A stretch of DNA of 64,000 bases from Lathyrus oleraceus (Eukaryota; Streptophyta; Magnoliopsida; Fabales; Fabaceae): assembly GCF_024323335.1 (NCBI RefSeq), contig NC_066583.1, positions 278,275,910 to 278,339,909 on the forward strand, in the 5' to 3' direction. Shown here piece by piece: positions 49,441 through 61,900 of this stretch. Position numbers and translations under genes: made by a program. The first letter of the stretch is position 1. The number at the start of each line of letters is the position of its first letter. A model generated the notes under the pieces. That model ran no database searches. It worked only from the letters and a program-made list of their open reading frames with translations, and had not been told where the DNA came from.

Positions 49441-50040
49441 AACTAATTCTTTAATTCTCCTAACTCTTATGTTGACATTTTGTATGCTGCCAAAGAAACA
49501 GGTCTAGTACCAGAAACAAGATCAGTAGCAAACTCAATCTCTCTCTCTAGCGGTAAATTTGAAATATCATCTGGAAACACCTTTGGAAATTCACATATCA
49601 CTGGTAGCCCTTCAACTAATATTTGACTCTCAACGGATAAGGAAGCATACATTGCAAGCACTTTAGCTTCATCTTTCAACAACTCTTCCAATTGACTAGC
49701 AGATATGAAACAAACTTCTTCTTCTTCTTTAGGAGAAAGAAATCGTACTAACTTGTTGTAGCAATTGATATGAACATGGTTAAATTCCAACCAGCTCATC
49801 CCCAAAATGACATAAATATCACTTAGTGGCAGACAAATTAAATCCACACCAAAGTCTCTACCATAGATTGACAGAGGACAATTCAAGAAGATTAAAGAAG
49901 TAGTCATTAACCCATTAGTTGGAGTATCGATAATTAGTCCACTACTCATAGTAGACACTACAAGACCCAATATTTTCAACAGTCAACATAAATAAATAAG
50001 TTTGTCGCACCCGTGTTAGTAATGGTAATTATAGGAATGT
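49441..50040 (-). pseudogene. pro: Protease and linker of element F (active-site Asp lost)
   Basis: Just upstream of the open stretch 49979-49467, in another frame, ITNTGATNLFI appears at about 50024-49990; the first residue of the D-T-G triad is Asn (codon 50015-50017). The open stretch then gives the protease C-terminal half (DVILGMSWL-like IYVILGMSWLEF) and the linker LPVICEFPKVFPDD leading to RT. With RT and integrase also hit, all three enzymes of F have lost a catalytic acid. Confidence 0.78.
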
Positions 50041-50846
50041 CATGAATGTAACATGTACCTCAAATCAACCTGTCAGAATTGGTAGTCTAAGATCCTGCCA
50101 GTGCAAACACTTTCCCTTCAGATTGATATTTCTTTGGCTTTTGATGTTGGTGTTGATGTGACCAGCTTCCATGGTTCAACCGCTTTCCCCTCTTCTTACT
50201 CAATTTTTTTTAAATGAGTAAACCGAGCTCTGCTGTCCTCATTATAAATCCTGCATTTGTTCACAAGTTCCGAAAACCGGCAAATCTGTTGATAACCAAT
50301 GCCCTACTTGATCTCAGGACGCAACCCTTTCTCTAACTTAATGCATTTAGAAGCCTCTACATCTGCACCATTATAATGTGGATAGAATTTCACAAGTTCC
50401 TCAAACCTGGCAACATACTCAACAACAATAGAGTTCCCTTGTTTCAGCTCCAGAAACTCAGTCTATTTCTTCCCACACACATCTTATAGAAATTATTGCT
50501 CCAGAAATTCTCCTTTGAATACAACCCAAATGATCTCATCGCTTGCAGCCTCTAGTCTCTAACGCGTATTGTCCCACCAATCATCAACTTCCTCTTCCAT
50601 CATATGCGTATCAAATTGCACCTTATGTGCTTCAGTACACGCCATAACCCTAAAAATATTTTCAATATCCTTCATTTAAGCATGTGTTGCATTAGGATCA
50701 TACCTGCCTTTTAAGGTAGGTAGGTTATTCCTTTGGAACTTTCCCAAGTTGCGGAACTCATCATTCCCTCTATCCTGGTTGTTCTGCACAGCTTGAGCCA
50801 CTACTTGCAAAGCAACGACAATAACACCATCATTTCTCCCATCCAT
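50041..50846 (-). pseudogene. gag: Gag of element F (decayed)
   Basis: An ATG at 50846 starts MDGRNDGVIVVALQVVAQAV, then FRNLGKFQRNNLPTLKGRYDP, which corresponds to the start of gag in element G ([16 protein letters not shown]). Further blocks down to about 50110 match gag in short pieces separated by stops and frame changes. No knuckle could be read with confidence. Confidence 0.72.
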
Positions 50847-50952
50847 ATTCTAAATAAAATCCACAAATAAGGATTAGAAGAAACTTGACTCGACCGTGTT
50901 CACACACCAGTTATACACTACTAACACACTATAACACATGGTCGAACGGGCC

Positions 50953-50972
50953 AACCTGTTATGATATCATTA
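50953..50972 (-). promoter_or_regulatory. Decayed primer binding site of element F
   Basis: Next to the 5' LTR the minus strand reads TAATGATATCATAACAGG; element G has TAAGTGGTATCAGAGCCT at the same place. It is a mutated initiator-tRNA-Met primer site, so F could not prime normally. Confidence 0.65.
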
Positions 50973-51680
50973 TGTAACACCTTATTTCCCGACTCAATAA
51001 GTAATAAATAAAATATAATTATATTCAAGTAGGATGTCACTTCACAATCCAAGAAGTCTGAATGTTACTTCATTTAATAAAAAATATACTCCAAACAGTG
51101 GAATTAGACAAAAGTATGACATTTATAGCTTCAATAAATCATCCACACCAAAAGTGGTTCAATAATTACTTTAAATTAAATGATATGTAACCGAATAAAA
51201 ATAAATAAAACATCTTGTTCCCCGATGTTATGTATCAGAGCAACTCCACTAGTAGGCTCGACCGATAGCAACATGAGGTACATCTCCAACTACTCAGGTA
51301 CCTGATTATTTGTACTCCAAGGGAGCACAAACACAACAAACACAAAAGGGGCAAACAATTCATTCATATAATAAAATGTGTATAATAACTAAGAGAGTAG
51401 TATTTATATACATAAATCACATTCATTCATAATCACACTCTCACTATAACAAATGCACTAGCACAACATAATTACAATGCAATGAGACCCGACAACATTA
51501 CATGATGTATGTGGTACCAATTAACATCAATGGTTCATCATACTAACTTGATTCCCCATTCGGAATCCCGAACTCCCTCTTCTGAGTTCTGGATAATTTT
51601 TTTGTCCCCTTTCAGACCTATGACCTATCTCTTTCAACATATCAACACTGAATGCATAACATGGTGATAAGGCAATTAAC

Positions 51681-51681
<1 letters not shown>

Positions 51682-51725
<44 letters not shown>
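51682..51725. repeat. (AAT)n microsatellite
   Basis: About 14 uninterrupted AAT units inside the F 5' LTR; absent at the matching place in the 3' LTR (near 44950). Confidence 0.95.
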
Positions 51726-52520
51726 TTTAGTGATTCACAATCGATCATACAATTACAACCATGCATAATGTAATCCACCCTTCGGGACTACCACCAATAT
51801 AATCAAACACACCCTCTCAATCATTTACAACGCATCAAATAATTTATCAATATGGACCTCGTCCATATTCGTCACATCATGCACTTCTTTTCCACCTGCT
51901 ACTGATCTCTGATAAAATTGTTAAAAATATTTTATCCCTGAAACAAAGTTATAGCCCTTTGTTTCAGATACCCAACGCTTCAAACCTCGTCCCAAAATGA
52001 TTTACGAGTGGAAAGTTATGATCAAAACCATGCACAAAGGTGTTTCCAAAAAATTGATATTTTTCAGAAATTTCCAGCATGATTTTCATCTTCTCTAACC
52101 CAAAATATCCATGAAATCATCACCAAAAATATTCCATGGTTTTAAACTCAATCATAAACATATCAATATTAATCACTACTTATATTCATATAATCACATC
52201 AATAAATTCACAATTTCCTACCCTATCATCATGATAATCATCATCATAAACCCTTAAAATACAACAAACATAAAATTCAGCAATAATTCAAAATTCATTA
52301 ACAAACATAATTTGCTTTAGCCAAAACAATTACAATTCATTCCTCAAAATCAGGGTCACAAACTAACAACAATTATAACATGAAATAAGATCAACCTAAG
52401 AGGGTAAGGACCCCTCACTATCCTTTCATGATTAGACACTCTTATAGGAATAGTTCTCCCCTACCTTAGAAATTTAAGCTCCAAGCTCTTCTATAATGGT
52501 GGTTTTCTTTTTCTTCCTAC

Positions 52521-55500
52521 CAGTGGCAGAGCCAGATAAAAAAATTTGGGATGGCCGCTAACGTAAAATAAAGATTATAAATAAAATGTAAATAGTATTT
52601 TAAATAAAACATTAAAGTTAAAATAAATACAAAGTTAATTACTAAAAATTTAAATTACATGACTTAAAACTACCTTAAAGTAATGCTTTACGCGTTCTGA
52701 GTGACTTGAAATCGTCAATAATTGACTCCGAACTAATGCTTGCACTAATCTCCCTTTTAATGTATACTGTCATGCTATCTCCAAGAAACCCATCATCCAT
52801 CTTGTTTCTCAACTTAGTCTTAATAATTTTCATTGCTGAAAAAGTCCTCTCAGTTGTGGCCGTAGAAACGGGAAGAGTCATGATAAGACGAAGTAGTCTA
52901 TCAATCAAGAAGTAAGTTTCAGCCTGTCCAGATGCAACCAAACATGAACATAGTTCTTGAATAGTTGATAAATTATTCAAGTTTGATGCTTGACGAGCAA
53001 CAAATAGAAAATGTTGGAGTTGAAATTGCAAATTCTTCTTCTCTTGATCACTAAAATCCATAGGATAATATTTTTCAACTAAAGAACAAATAGTATCAAT
53101 GCTAAAAGCTTTATATCCATCCTTAGGAGATAAAGAACAAGAAAGAGTTAACAAATCCATTGCCTGCTCACTGAGTCTGTTATTCAACTCTTGTAACTGT
53201 TTGTCAATGGTAGTGAAAAAGATTTCAACTTTAAAGTAATGTTGAATTGTGACTTGAATCTCTTCAAGACGGGAGCGTCCAAATCTTGTTGTTGAATGAA
53301 CATCATTAAGATCAGGAATCTAATGATACCATGCTTTTCACAAAAAGATACCACTTTAGTAAACAATATATCCCAACCATTTTCTCTCAAACCTTGAATA
53401 AGATGTTTTGTTGAACGAACCAAGTTCATAACATTAACTACATCTTGATTTTTTTTGTAAGGCTTGACAAAGCATATCTGTTATTCCCATGATTTCTTTC
53501 ATCAAGTGCAAAATAAATATAAAATCAAATGCCTTCAAGTAATTGTAACAACTATCTGCATCCCCACGTGTAGCATAACTCCCTCTATCTTTTGCAATTT
53601 TTTTTAAAACTAAACAAGTTGCTTCATACATGTTTATCAAGCTAGAAATTGAATCGTAATATGATCCCCAACGAGTATCTCCAACTCGTTTCAATGTACC
53701 AACTTGATTTGCACCTTTACCAGTTACAATCTCATCAATATCTAACAAATAAGCAATTTCTTCTAATTGGGCAGCTTGTAACTCATCATGACACTTTGTA
53801 GAAGAACAGACAACATTCACAACAAAAATCAGTTTCTCAAAAAATTTATGAACAGGTTTGACTTCTCTTGATGATGTAACTAATGCAAGTTCAATCGATG
53901 AGCAAAACAGTGAACATAGTATGGATAAGAACAATCCTTCATAAAGAGGGCTTGTAAACCATTCCATTCTCCTCTCATATTGCTAGCACCATCATACCCT
54001 TGGCCATGAATGTTAGAAACATCAAGGTTATGTCGAGAAAGTATATCACATATTGCTTCCTTAAGAGTTAAAGATGTGGTGTCTTTAACATGTGCCACAT
54101 CAAAAAATCTCTCTTGTATTAAACCAACTTTATCAACAAATCTTAATACAAGAGCCATTTGTTCCTTTTTTGACTCACCACGAGCTTCATCAACAACGAT
54201 ACAAAATTTGGAATCACCAATTTCCTCACGAATACCTCTTTTCCACCCTACTAGAAAGAATTTGCAAGAGCTCTTTTTGAATTTGATGTGAAGTATACTT
54301 GCAATTTTGTGGAGCATTTTCCAACACAACTTTTGCAACTTCATCATTGTAAGATGCTAAAAGTTTCAATAACTCAAGAAAGTTACCTTGATTCCTGATT
54401 TGCTACTTTCGTCGTGACCCCTAAAAGCACAAGCTTGTAGTGTTAACCAACGAACAGTGTCAATTAAATTCTTGAGTCGTAACCGATTATTCATTCTTTG
54501 ACTTGAACTTTGCACTTGAATAACATTTCTAATATGACCATCTTGATTCAACAAGTCTTGACAAGCTTTCATTGCATTGTTGTGTGGTGAGCAAGGATCT
54601 TTCCCTATGTGTTTAAGAAAGGAACAATATTTTCCATTCCTAACTTTCTTCCAATTTCTAAAACCCATAGAAATAAAGACAAGTGATCCGGGACGTCCAC
54701 TTAGTTTTTTGCTAAAAAGGTAACATGGTAAGAAATATGCGGCATCTTCAGATGGTGAATATTCTAACCATGATGGAAATATGCTAAACCGAGTATGTTG
54801 AAACCTTCTCGGATGATCCTCGTTACTGGACAAAGGATAGTTTTCTAAATGAATTTGATATGGACCCCATTTTAGATAAGCTCTTCGTATTGCATCCACT
54901 TGATTTGGTGGATATTGCCAAATTGGAGGACGCTTTCCAGGATCGCGTTCCAAAGAATTTTCAAAACCATGATGCTCTTCAATTGTTGGATTCTCAAGAA
55001 CTGTTTCAGATTCGGATGTCCGGATTATAATTTCTTCATCTCTCTCTTCTCTTTCAATTTCACATGTTTTCCTTTTGAAAAAAGAATCAATTTTCCTATT
55101 ATTCATCTCTACTCTTCCTATAATATCATATCAGATCCAAAAATCAATTTAGAGAACATAAAAATTAAAAGAGAAAAAAATTAATAAACTTAATTAATCA
55201 ACTTTAATCCATTTTCAAATACCGGTAACTTCACTATTAGAAATTAGCAGCAACAATGATTAAATAAACCTTATTACAGTGTATAACTATATTTGTAAAT
55301 TACAGTGTTATGAATTGGCTTAATAAACCTCATATAGATTATTTTAACACATCAAGAAAGAAGAACCCTCAAAATCTCAAAAACACAAATCAAGCAATCA
55401 CTTTAATTTGTTACTTTTTATAAAAGAAGAATGAATAAAGTTTTTTACCTGTTAGATGCCGATCACTTTAATATGTTCCGATTCTGGTGCCGGTAGCAAA

Positions 55501-55702
55501 CCCATATAAGAAAGAAAGAAAAGGTAGGAGCTTTTTACTTTATCTGTATTTTAACCTAACTTTGAATGAAAAAGAAAAAATAAAAATTAATTTTAATTTA
55601 AAATAAATATGTTTTAGTAATTTAATATATATGAATTTAAAAACAATAAAAAGTTGAGGGGTGGCCGTGGCCTTCCCACGTCCCCCCTCAGTTCCGCCAT
55701 TG
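52521..55702 (-). mobile_element. hAT transposon (Tip100-like), non-functional
   Basis: 3182 bp in the F 5' LTR. Left end CAGTGGCAGAGCCAG and, read inward from the right, CAATGGCGGAACTGA; both then carry GGGAWGGCCRC further in. Ends of the CAGTGGCGGAGC type are usual for Tip100-like hAT elements. The F 3' LTR shows the uninterrupted sequence near 45955-45985. The flanking eight bases (CTTCCTAC and CCTCTTGC) match at only five positions, so the 8-bp duplication has decayed. It encodes a broken transposase on the minus strand. Confidence 0.82.
52675..55106 (-). pseudogene. hAT transposase with TTF-type zinc finger, frameshifted
   Basis: Five open parts on the minus strand together cover the usual domain order. 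55106-54366: N-terminus with a TTF-type zinc-finger region (AAYFLPCYLFSKK, GFRNWKK, HNNAMKACQDLL). 54347-53880: RNase H-like catalytic part with FCIVVDEARGESKKEQ, GYDGASNMRGEWNGLQ and YVHCFAHRLNL. 53967-53434 and 53429-53184: middle region with RVGDTRWGSYYDS. 53187-52675: C-terminal hAT dimerisation domain (STATTERTFSAMKIIKTKLR). Frame changes near 54375, 54250 and 53890 and further breaks near 53435 and 53190 show it is dead. It resembles plant genes named zinc finger MYM-type 1-like; its terminal repeats show it is a transposon. Confidence 0.86.
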
Positions 55703-55870
55703 CCTCTTGCCCTAACTCTCTATTTTCCAATTTTTTCACGTATGTTCCCAACTCTCTGTTCTCTCCTCACCTTCTTATAAGTAGACCAACTAAATCTCTT
55801 ATTTTTAATTTATTTTTAAATTTTATTATTATTACTATAATATTAAATCAAACTAAAAAAATAAAATACT

Positions 55871-55874
55871 AATA

Positions 55875-55955
<81 letters not shown>
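55871..55955. repeat. (AT)n microsatellite
   Basis: TA/AT run of about 85 bp with one GTG interruption, in the F 5' LTR. Confidence 0.95.
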
Positions 55956-55957
<2 letters not shown>

Positions 55958-56277
55958 TGTCATTAGGTCAACTACCAAATAAAATAACAATAAAAGCAAT
56001 ATTATCTCTATATTATTATTGTTATTTTTAATAAATATTAACATATTTATTATTATTACTAAATTAATTTAATTAAATCTAATAGTAATACTATTAATCT
56101 CATTGTGTCCAACACCCACTACTTCCCGTTAATTACTACCACACCCTCACTTAAAGTTCTAATATTCTATGGACATTACCCCATACCAAAGGCTCCCCTA
56201 CTACCTCAATCATTCAAAATATATACAATACAATTAAATTATTCTATAGAACTAGATATATCAAATGAGGTGTTACA

Positions 56278-56927
56278 ACAACTACAACTACATATGGCTT
56301 ACCATATTACTGTTGCCTGCGGTGAGGTCTTCTTTCATTTGAAACAACATTCATTTCGCCTTCCGTCTTCTTATGAAAGTTCCCAAAGGACTTTCTTGCA
56401 CCACTAGAGGACTTAATAGTGTTAGCAATTTTTCCGTTCTTGATACCCTCCTTTAGTCTTTCTCCAATAGTTACCAGGTCAGTAAAACCAGATGATACAC
56501 TGCCTATCAACTTTTCCTAAAAGATAGGTTGTAGAGTGCCCATGAACAATGCGTTCAGTTTTGTCTCTGCCAGTGGTGGCTCCATATAGGCAACCAACTT
56601 TCTATAGCATTGAGCGTATTCTTTAAAAGGATATTTCTCCTTATGAGATATGTTATGTATTTGACGGTGATATGGTTCCATGTACATATTGTACTTATAT
56701 TGCTTCAAGAAAGTGTCAGCCAAGTCTTGCCAACTTCAGATACATATCTTTTCAAGTCCCATATACCATTTCATTGAAGCCCCACTCAGGTTATCCTGAA
56801 AATAGTGAATGAGCAATTTTTCATTATTGATATATGTAACCATCTTATGATAGTACATCACCAAGCGACTTTTCGGACAGGTGTGCCACTTGTACTTTTC
56901 AAATTCCAAAGTTTTGAACTTGGCAGG
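56278..56927 (-). pseudogene. gag: Gag central fragment of element E
   Basis: In two frames the minus strand gives FKTLEFEKYKWHTCPKSRLV, IHYFQDNLSGASMKWYMGLE, DTFLKQYKYNMYMEPYHRQI and, after a break, a tail ending KKTEGEMNVVSNERRPHRRQ. These match capsid-like blocks of A gag in order. It continues at 39216 after the F insertion and is cut on the right by G at 56928. Stops and at least one frame change make it non-functional. Confidence 0.8.
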
Positions 56928-57043
56928 TGTAACACCCCGATAAAATATGATAATTATTTAAATTAAGTTAATATATATTTATTAATTTAATTAAATAATT
57001 GGAATATTATTGGATTATTATTATTGGAATAATAAAGTTGGAA

Positions 57044-57053
57044 TATATATAAA
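57044..57053 (+). promoter_or_regulatory. TATA box of element G
   Basis: TATATATAAA, 117 bp into the LTR, intact in both LTRs (62567-62576 in the 3' copy). It is the best candidate for the element promoter. Confidence 0.6.
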
Positions 57054-57478
57054 GAGTTCCAGTTGGTAAAAAGGGTTTTTCACGTGAAAACCAGAGAAGC
57101 GACAGAAAGTGAGAAAAGGGCAAAGAGGAAGAGCAAGAGAACAAGGGTTGAAGAAGGGAAAAGCTTGAAGCTAAAGGATTTCCGGATTAACTCAGGTAAG
57201 GGGGGTTTATCGTCGTTTAATGGGTATTATGGGTTAACATGTAATGGGTAGTAATAAGCCATTGAATTGACCCTAATTGGGATGAGGAATGCTGTAAATA
57301 GTGATGAATAAGTTATGTTAAAACTGTAATTGAATCTATATGTGGGTGAGTCGTAGTTTTCTGGACGTGTAGCTTTTTACGGAATCGAAATCGGAGGTCC
57401 GGAAGTCCTCCGACGGCGAAAAATGCGGGGGATTCTGCATTCTGTTCGTGTTAGCGCAGGAACAGCTTTCTGTCTTGC

Positions 57479-57657
57479 GTTAACCGGTTAACCCAGGGTG
57501 TTAACCGGTTAACACTGTTATGAATTATGAGAAATTGATGTCTGTCTTGCGTTAACCGGTTAACCCAGGGCGTTAACCGGTTAACACTGTTAAAAATTGC
57601 CAGAAAGCGTGTTCTGTGTTGCGTTAACCGGTTAACCCAGAGCGTTAACCGGTTAAC
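57479..57657. repeat. Six perfect GTTAACCGGTTAAC palindromes in G LTR
   Basis: At 57479, 57500, 57551, 57572, 57623 and 57644: three pairs, 21 bp apart within a pair and 72 bp from pair to pair. Each pair is followed by ACTGTT. The 3' LTR has the same six (63002-63180). Confidence 0.97.
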
Positions 57658-57943
57658 ACTGTTTGAAAAGTGGAAAATTGATATTCAAATATTGTGTACA
57701 TATTTGACGTTTGGCCTATATTGGTGTATGATATAGTAGGGATCATTTCCCGTTGTTTTGAGAAGTAGGGGTATTAGTAGAGTGTGCTAATACTGTAATT
57801 TATTATTTGGCATGACATGATATGATTTTATGATAAATATGCTGATAATGTATGATGGTATGCATAATGCTGTGAATATATCTATTATGTATGCAATTGT
57901 GGATGGACTGTTTATGGCTTAGAGTGTGAGCATATGTCCATTG

Positions 57944-58150
57944 TGGATTGTTGTTGATGTTTGCATGCTAGGTGATTTAGCGTGCATAGTATGGCCTTTA
58001 TGGTGGTAGCTAATTCCCATGGTGAGGAATTAGTGAGTGAGTTGTTATGGATTGTTGTTGATGTTTGCATGCTAGGTGATTTAGCGTGCATAGCATGGCC
58101 TTTATGGTGGTAGCTAATTCCCATGGTGAGGAATTAGTGAGTGAGTCACT
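57944..58150 (+). repeat. 104-bp direct duplication in G LTR
   Basis: Two nearly identical units starting TGGATTGTTGTTGATG at 57944 and 58048, each ending GGAATTAGTGAGTGAG. The 3' LTR has the same pair at 63467 and 63571, so the duplication predates the last transposition. Confidence 0.93.
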
Positions 58151-58826
58151 AGGTCTCAAATGAGTGGGACTAGTGAGCTTGGTAGCCGTATCTGGATTTG
58201 ATCGGTGAGGTTGAACTATGTGTTCACGAATAGTCGGTACCGCATGCATGGAGTCTCATTGCATAATGTATGTATGGCGTATAATATGAATGGATGTATT
58301 CCAATATTATACGTGTGTTTTGTGTTTGTGTTGAGTATGATTGTGAGTTGATGTTGCCGTTGCTGAATGTGTGATATGATTAGGGTGATGAAATGTGTTA
58401 ATTTACTTAGCATTACATGATATTTTATAATGCTTATTATATCGATTAAGGAACTCACCCTTACAACTATGTTTCAGGTAACGAGCAGTGATTGAGTAGA
58501 AGCTAGTGCTTGGAGTCTAGTGTAGTTCCTTAGTGGGTCATGCTCTGGTCTATGTAACATCGGGACGGGATGTTTTACCTTGTTTTCATTTTGGTTGTTG
58601 AACAGTTTTACATGTAATGTGATTACATGGTTTGCATGATTGATTAGATCTTTATCCGCTGCGAATTGTGCAATGTTTTATCTTGATTAATAAATGAGCA
58701 TGACCAAATATTTTGGTGATTGGTGTGAAGTGTCAAGTGTGACACCCTTAAATTGCATATCTACTCTGATTTATATTTTGTTGAATTAATTAATTATTGA
58801 GGTATTTTAGAAGGGTGTTACATAAG

Positions 58827-58838
58827 TGGTATCAGAGC
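58827..58838 (+). promoter_or_regulatory. Primer binding site of element G (initiator tRNA-Met)
   Basis: TGGTATCAGAGC four bases after the LTR end, the usual complement of the initiator tRNA-Met 3' end in plant retrotransposons. Intact. Confidence 0.92.
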
Positions 58839-58946
58839 CTGGTTGGTCGAGTCGAGTCGTAATTATTCTGTTTCCCTGTATGTGATAGGTGTTGTGTAAC
58901 CCTATCAGTACTTATTGTTTTAGCTTGTTGGGTACTCAGAATAGAG

Positions 58947-61900
58947 ATGGCTGGAAGAGGTAGGGACGATGCTGCGATTGCTGAGGCTCTGGGTATGCTA
59001 GCTGGAGTACTTGGAGGGAATCCGAATGTTGTGGGATTGGGAGCTGCTCGTCAACTGAGTGAGTTCCAGAAGAACAATCCTCCAATGTTCAAGGGAGCAT
59101 ACGATCCAGATGGTGCTCAGAAGTGGTTGAAGGAGATCGAGATGATCTTCCGAGTGACTGAGTGTGCCGATAACCAGAAGGTCAGGTTCGGTACGCATAT
59201 GCTGTCAGAGGAAGCAGATGATTGGTGGGTTGCTGCCCGCACTGAGTTGGAAGCTGCTGGGAGTGCTGAGATCACTTGGGCGGTGTTCAGAGAGAGATTC
59301 CTGAGGAAGTACTTTCCAGAGGATGTCAGAGGAAAGAAAGAGATAGAGTTCTTAGAATTGAAGCAGGGCAACCGGTCTGTTACTGAGTATGCTGCTAAGT
59401 TCACAGAGCTGTCGAAGTATTACACTCCCTATGATGAGGCAGTAGCAGATGGGGCAGAGTTGTTTATGCTGTTAGCGACTTTGGAGGCTAAAGATAAACT
59501 GGTGATTTGCGATCTAGCCGTGGTGTGTGATTTTCCTGATGTGTTTCCTAAAGAAGTGAATGAATTACCGCCAGAGCGTGAAGTTGAGTTCTCGATTGAT
59601 TTGGTACCTGGTACTAGGCCGATATCGATGGCTCCGTACCGTATGTCTGCTGTTGAGTTAACTGAATTGAAGAGTCAGCTGGAAGATCTGTTGGATAAGA
59701 AATTTATTCGTCCGAGTGTGTCACCGTGGGGCGCACCAGTGTTATTGGTTAAGAAGAAAGAAGGTACTATGAGGTTGTGTGTGGACTACAGGAAACTGAA
59801 TAAAGTGACGATCAAGAATCGGTATCCTTTGCCGAGGATTGATGATTTGATGGATCAGTTGGTTGGTGCGAGTGTGTTCAGCAAAATAGATTTGAGATCG
59901 GGGTATCATCAGATACGTGTGAAAACTGAGGATATTCAGAAGACTGCTTTCAGAACAAGGTATGGACATTATGAGTATTCTGTAATGCCTTTTGGTGTGA
60001 CTAATGCGCCTGGGGTATTTATGGAGTATATGAATAGGATTTTCCATCCGTACCTAGACAAGTTTGTTGTGGTGTTTATTGACGATATTTTGGTGTATTC
60101 GAAATCTGAAGAAGAGCATGCTGAACATTTGAGAGTGGTTTTAGGAGTTCTACGAGAAAAGAAGTTATTTGCTAAACTGTCCAAGTGTGAATTTTGGTTA
60201 GAAGAGGTTAGTTTTCTTGGTCATGTGGTTTCAAGAGGTGGTGTTGCTGTTGATCCTTCTAAGATAGAAGCGGTATCTAAGTGGGAAGCTCCGAAGTCAG
60301 TTTCTGAGATAAGGAGTTTTCTTGGACTTGCAGGTTATTATAGGAAATTCATTGAGGGATTTTCTAAGTTGGCGTTACCGTTGACGATGTTGACTAGAAA
60401 GGGGCAAGCGTTTGTTTGGGACTCAAAATGTGAAGAAGGTTTCCAAGAGTTAAAGAGAAGGTTAACTACTGCTCCTATTCTGATATTACCAAGTCCATCG
60501 GAACCATTTGAGGTTTACTGTGATGCTTCATTGTTGGGTTTGGGTGGTGTTTTGATGCAGAATAAGCAGGTTGTAGCTTATGCTTCGAGGCAACTGAAGG
60601 TTCATGAGAGGAACTATCCGACACACGATTTAGAGTTGGCAGCTGTGGTATTTGTTCTGAAGTTATGGAGGCATTACTTGTATGGGTCAAGATTTGAGGT
60701 TTTCAGTGACCATAAAAGTTTAAAGTATTTGTTTGATCAGAAAGAGCTGAATATGAGACAGAGGAGATGGTTAGAGTTTCTGAAGGATTATGACTTTGGT
60801 TTGAATTACCATCCGGGTAAAGCAAACGTAGTGGCTGATGCATTGAGTCGGAAATCATTGCATATGTCTATGTTAATGGTTAAGGAATTGGATTTAATTG
60901 AGCAGTTTAGAGACTTGAGTTTGGTGTGTGAGAGTACTCACAATAGTGTTAAATTGGGAATGTTAAAGTTAACGAGTGGTATTCTGGATGAGATTAGAGA
61001 GGGTCAAAAATCCGATGTGCTTTTGGTTGATAAGTTGACTCTAGTGAATCAAGGTCAAGGTGGTGAATTCAGAGTTGATGAGAATGGTGTTTTGAAATTT
61101 GGTAATCGGGTGTGTATTCCGGATGTTACCGAACTTAAGAAGAGTATTCTTGAGGAAGGACATCGTAGTGGCCTGAGTATTCATCCTGGGGCTACGAAGA
61201 TGTATCATGATTTGAAAAAGTTATTTTGGTGGCCGGGAATGAAAAGAGAAATTGCGAGTTTTGTTTATTCTTGTTTGACTTGTCAGAAGTCAAAGATTGA
61301 GCATCAGAAGCCGTTTGGGCTAATGCAACCGTTGGCTATTCCAGAGTGGAAGTGGGATAGTATCAGTATGGATTTTGTTTCTGGTTTACCGAGGACAATT
61401 AAGAATTTTGAAGCTATTTGGGTGATTGTTGACAGATTGACAAAATCGGCTCATTTCATTCCGATCAGAATGGATTATCCGTTAGAGAGATTAGCTGAGT
61501 TGTATATTGAGAAAATTGTAAGTTTGCATGGTATTCCGTCGAGTATTGTTTCGGACAGAGATCCTAGATTTACATCGAAGTTCTGGGAAGGTTTGCAGAG
61601 GGCTTTGGGAACTAAGCTGAGATTGAGTTCTGCATATCATCCGCAGACTGATGGGCAGACTGAGAGGACGATTCAGTCACTGGAGGATCTTTTGAGGGCT
61701 TGTGTTTTAGAAAAGGGAGGTGCTTGGGATTGTTATTTACCTTTGATTGAGTTTGCCTACAACAATAGTTTTCATTCGAGCATTGGTATGGCACCGTTTG
61801 AAGCTTTGTATGGTAGGAGATGTCGGACACCTTTATGTTGGTATGAGTCTGGTGAGAGTGTTGTGGTTGGACCGGAGATTGTTCAACAAACTACGGAAAA

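Larger units (their letters stand above)
50973..56277 (-). repeat. 5' LTR of element F, interrupted by a hAT transposon
   Basis: TGTAACACCTTATTTCC...GAGGTGTTACA on the plus strand. Aligns with the 3' LTR on both sides of the hAT insertion (52521-55702); without it the LTR is about 2.1 kb. It contains an AAT microsatellite (51682-51725) and an AT microsatellite (55871-55955). Confidence 0.83.
56928..58822 (+). repeat. 5' LTR of element G
   Basis: TGTAACACCCCGATAAA...GGGTGTTACA, 1895 bp. Contains a TATA box, three 72-bp palindrome units (57479-57657) and a 104-bp direct duplication (units starting 57944 and 58048). It differs from the 3' LTR at nine positions by my count over the shared 1550 bp. 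Confidence 0.93.

Noticed and set aside
52675..55106. Host gene of the zinc finger MYM-type 1-like class
   Set aside because: Terminal inverted repeats, an empty site in the sister LTR and several frame breaks show a dead transposon, not a domesticated gene.
57479..57657. CRISPR-like spaced palindromes in G
   Set aside because: Exact 72-bp tandem units copied in both LTRs of a retrotransposon.
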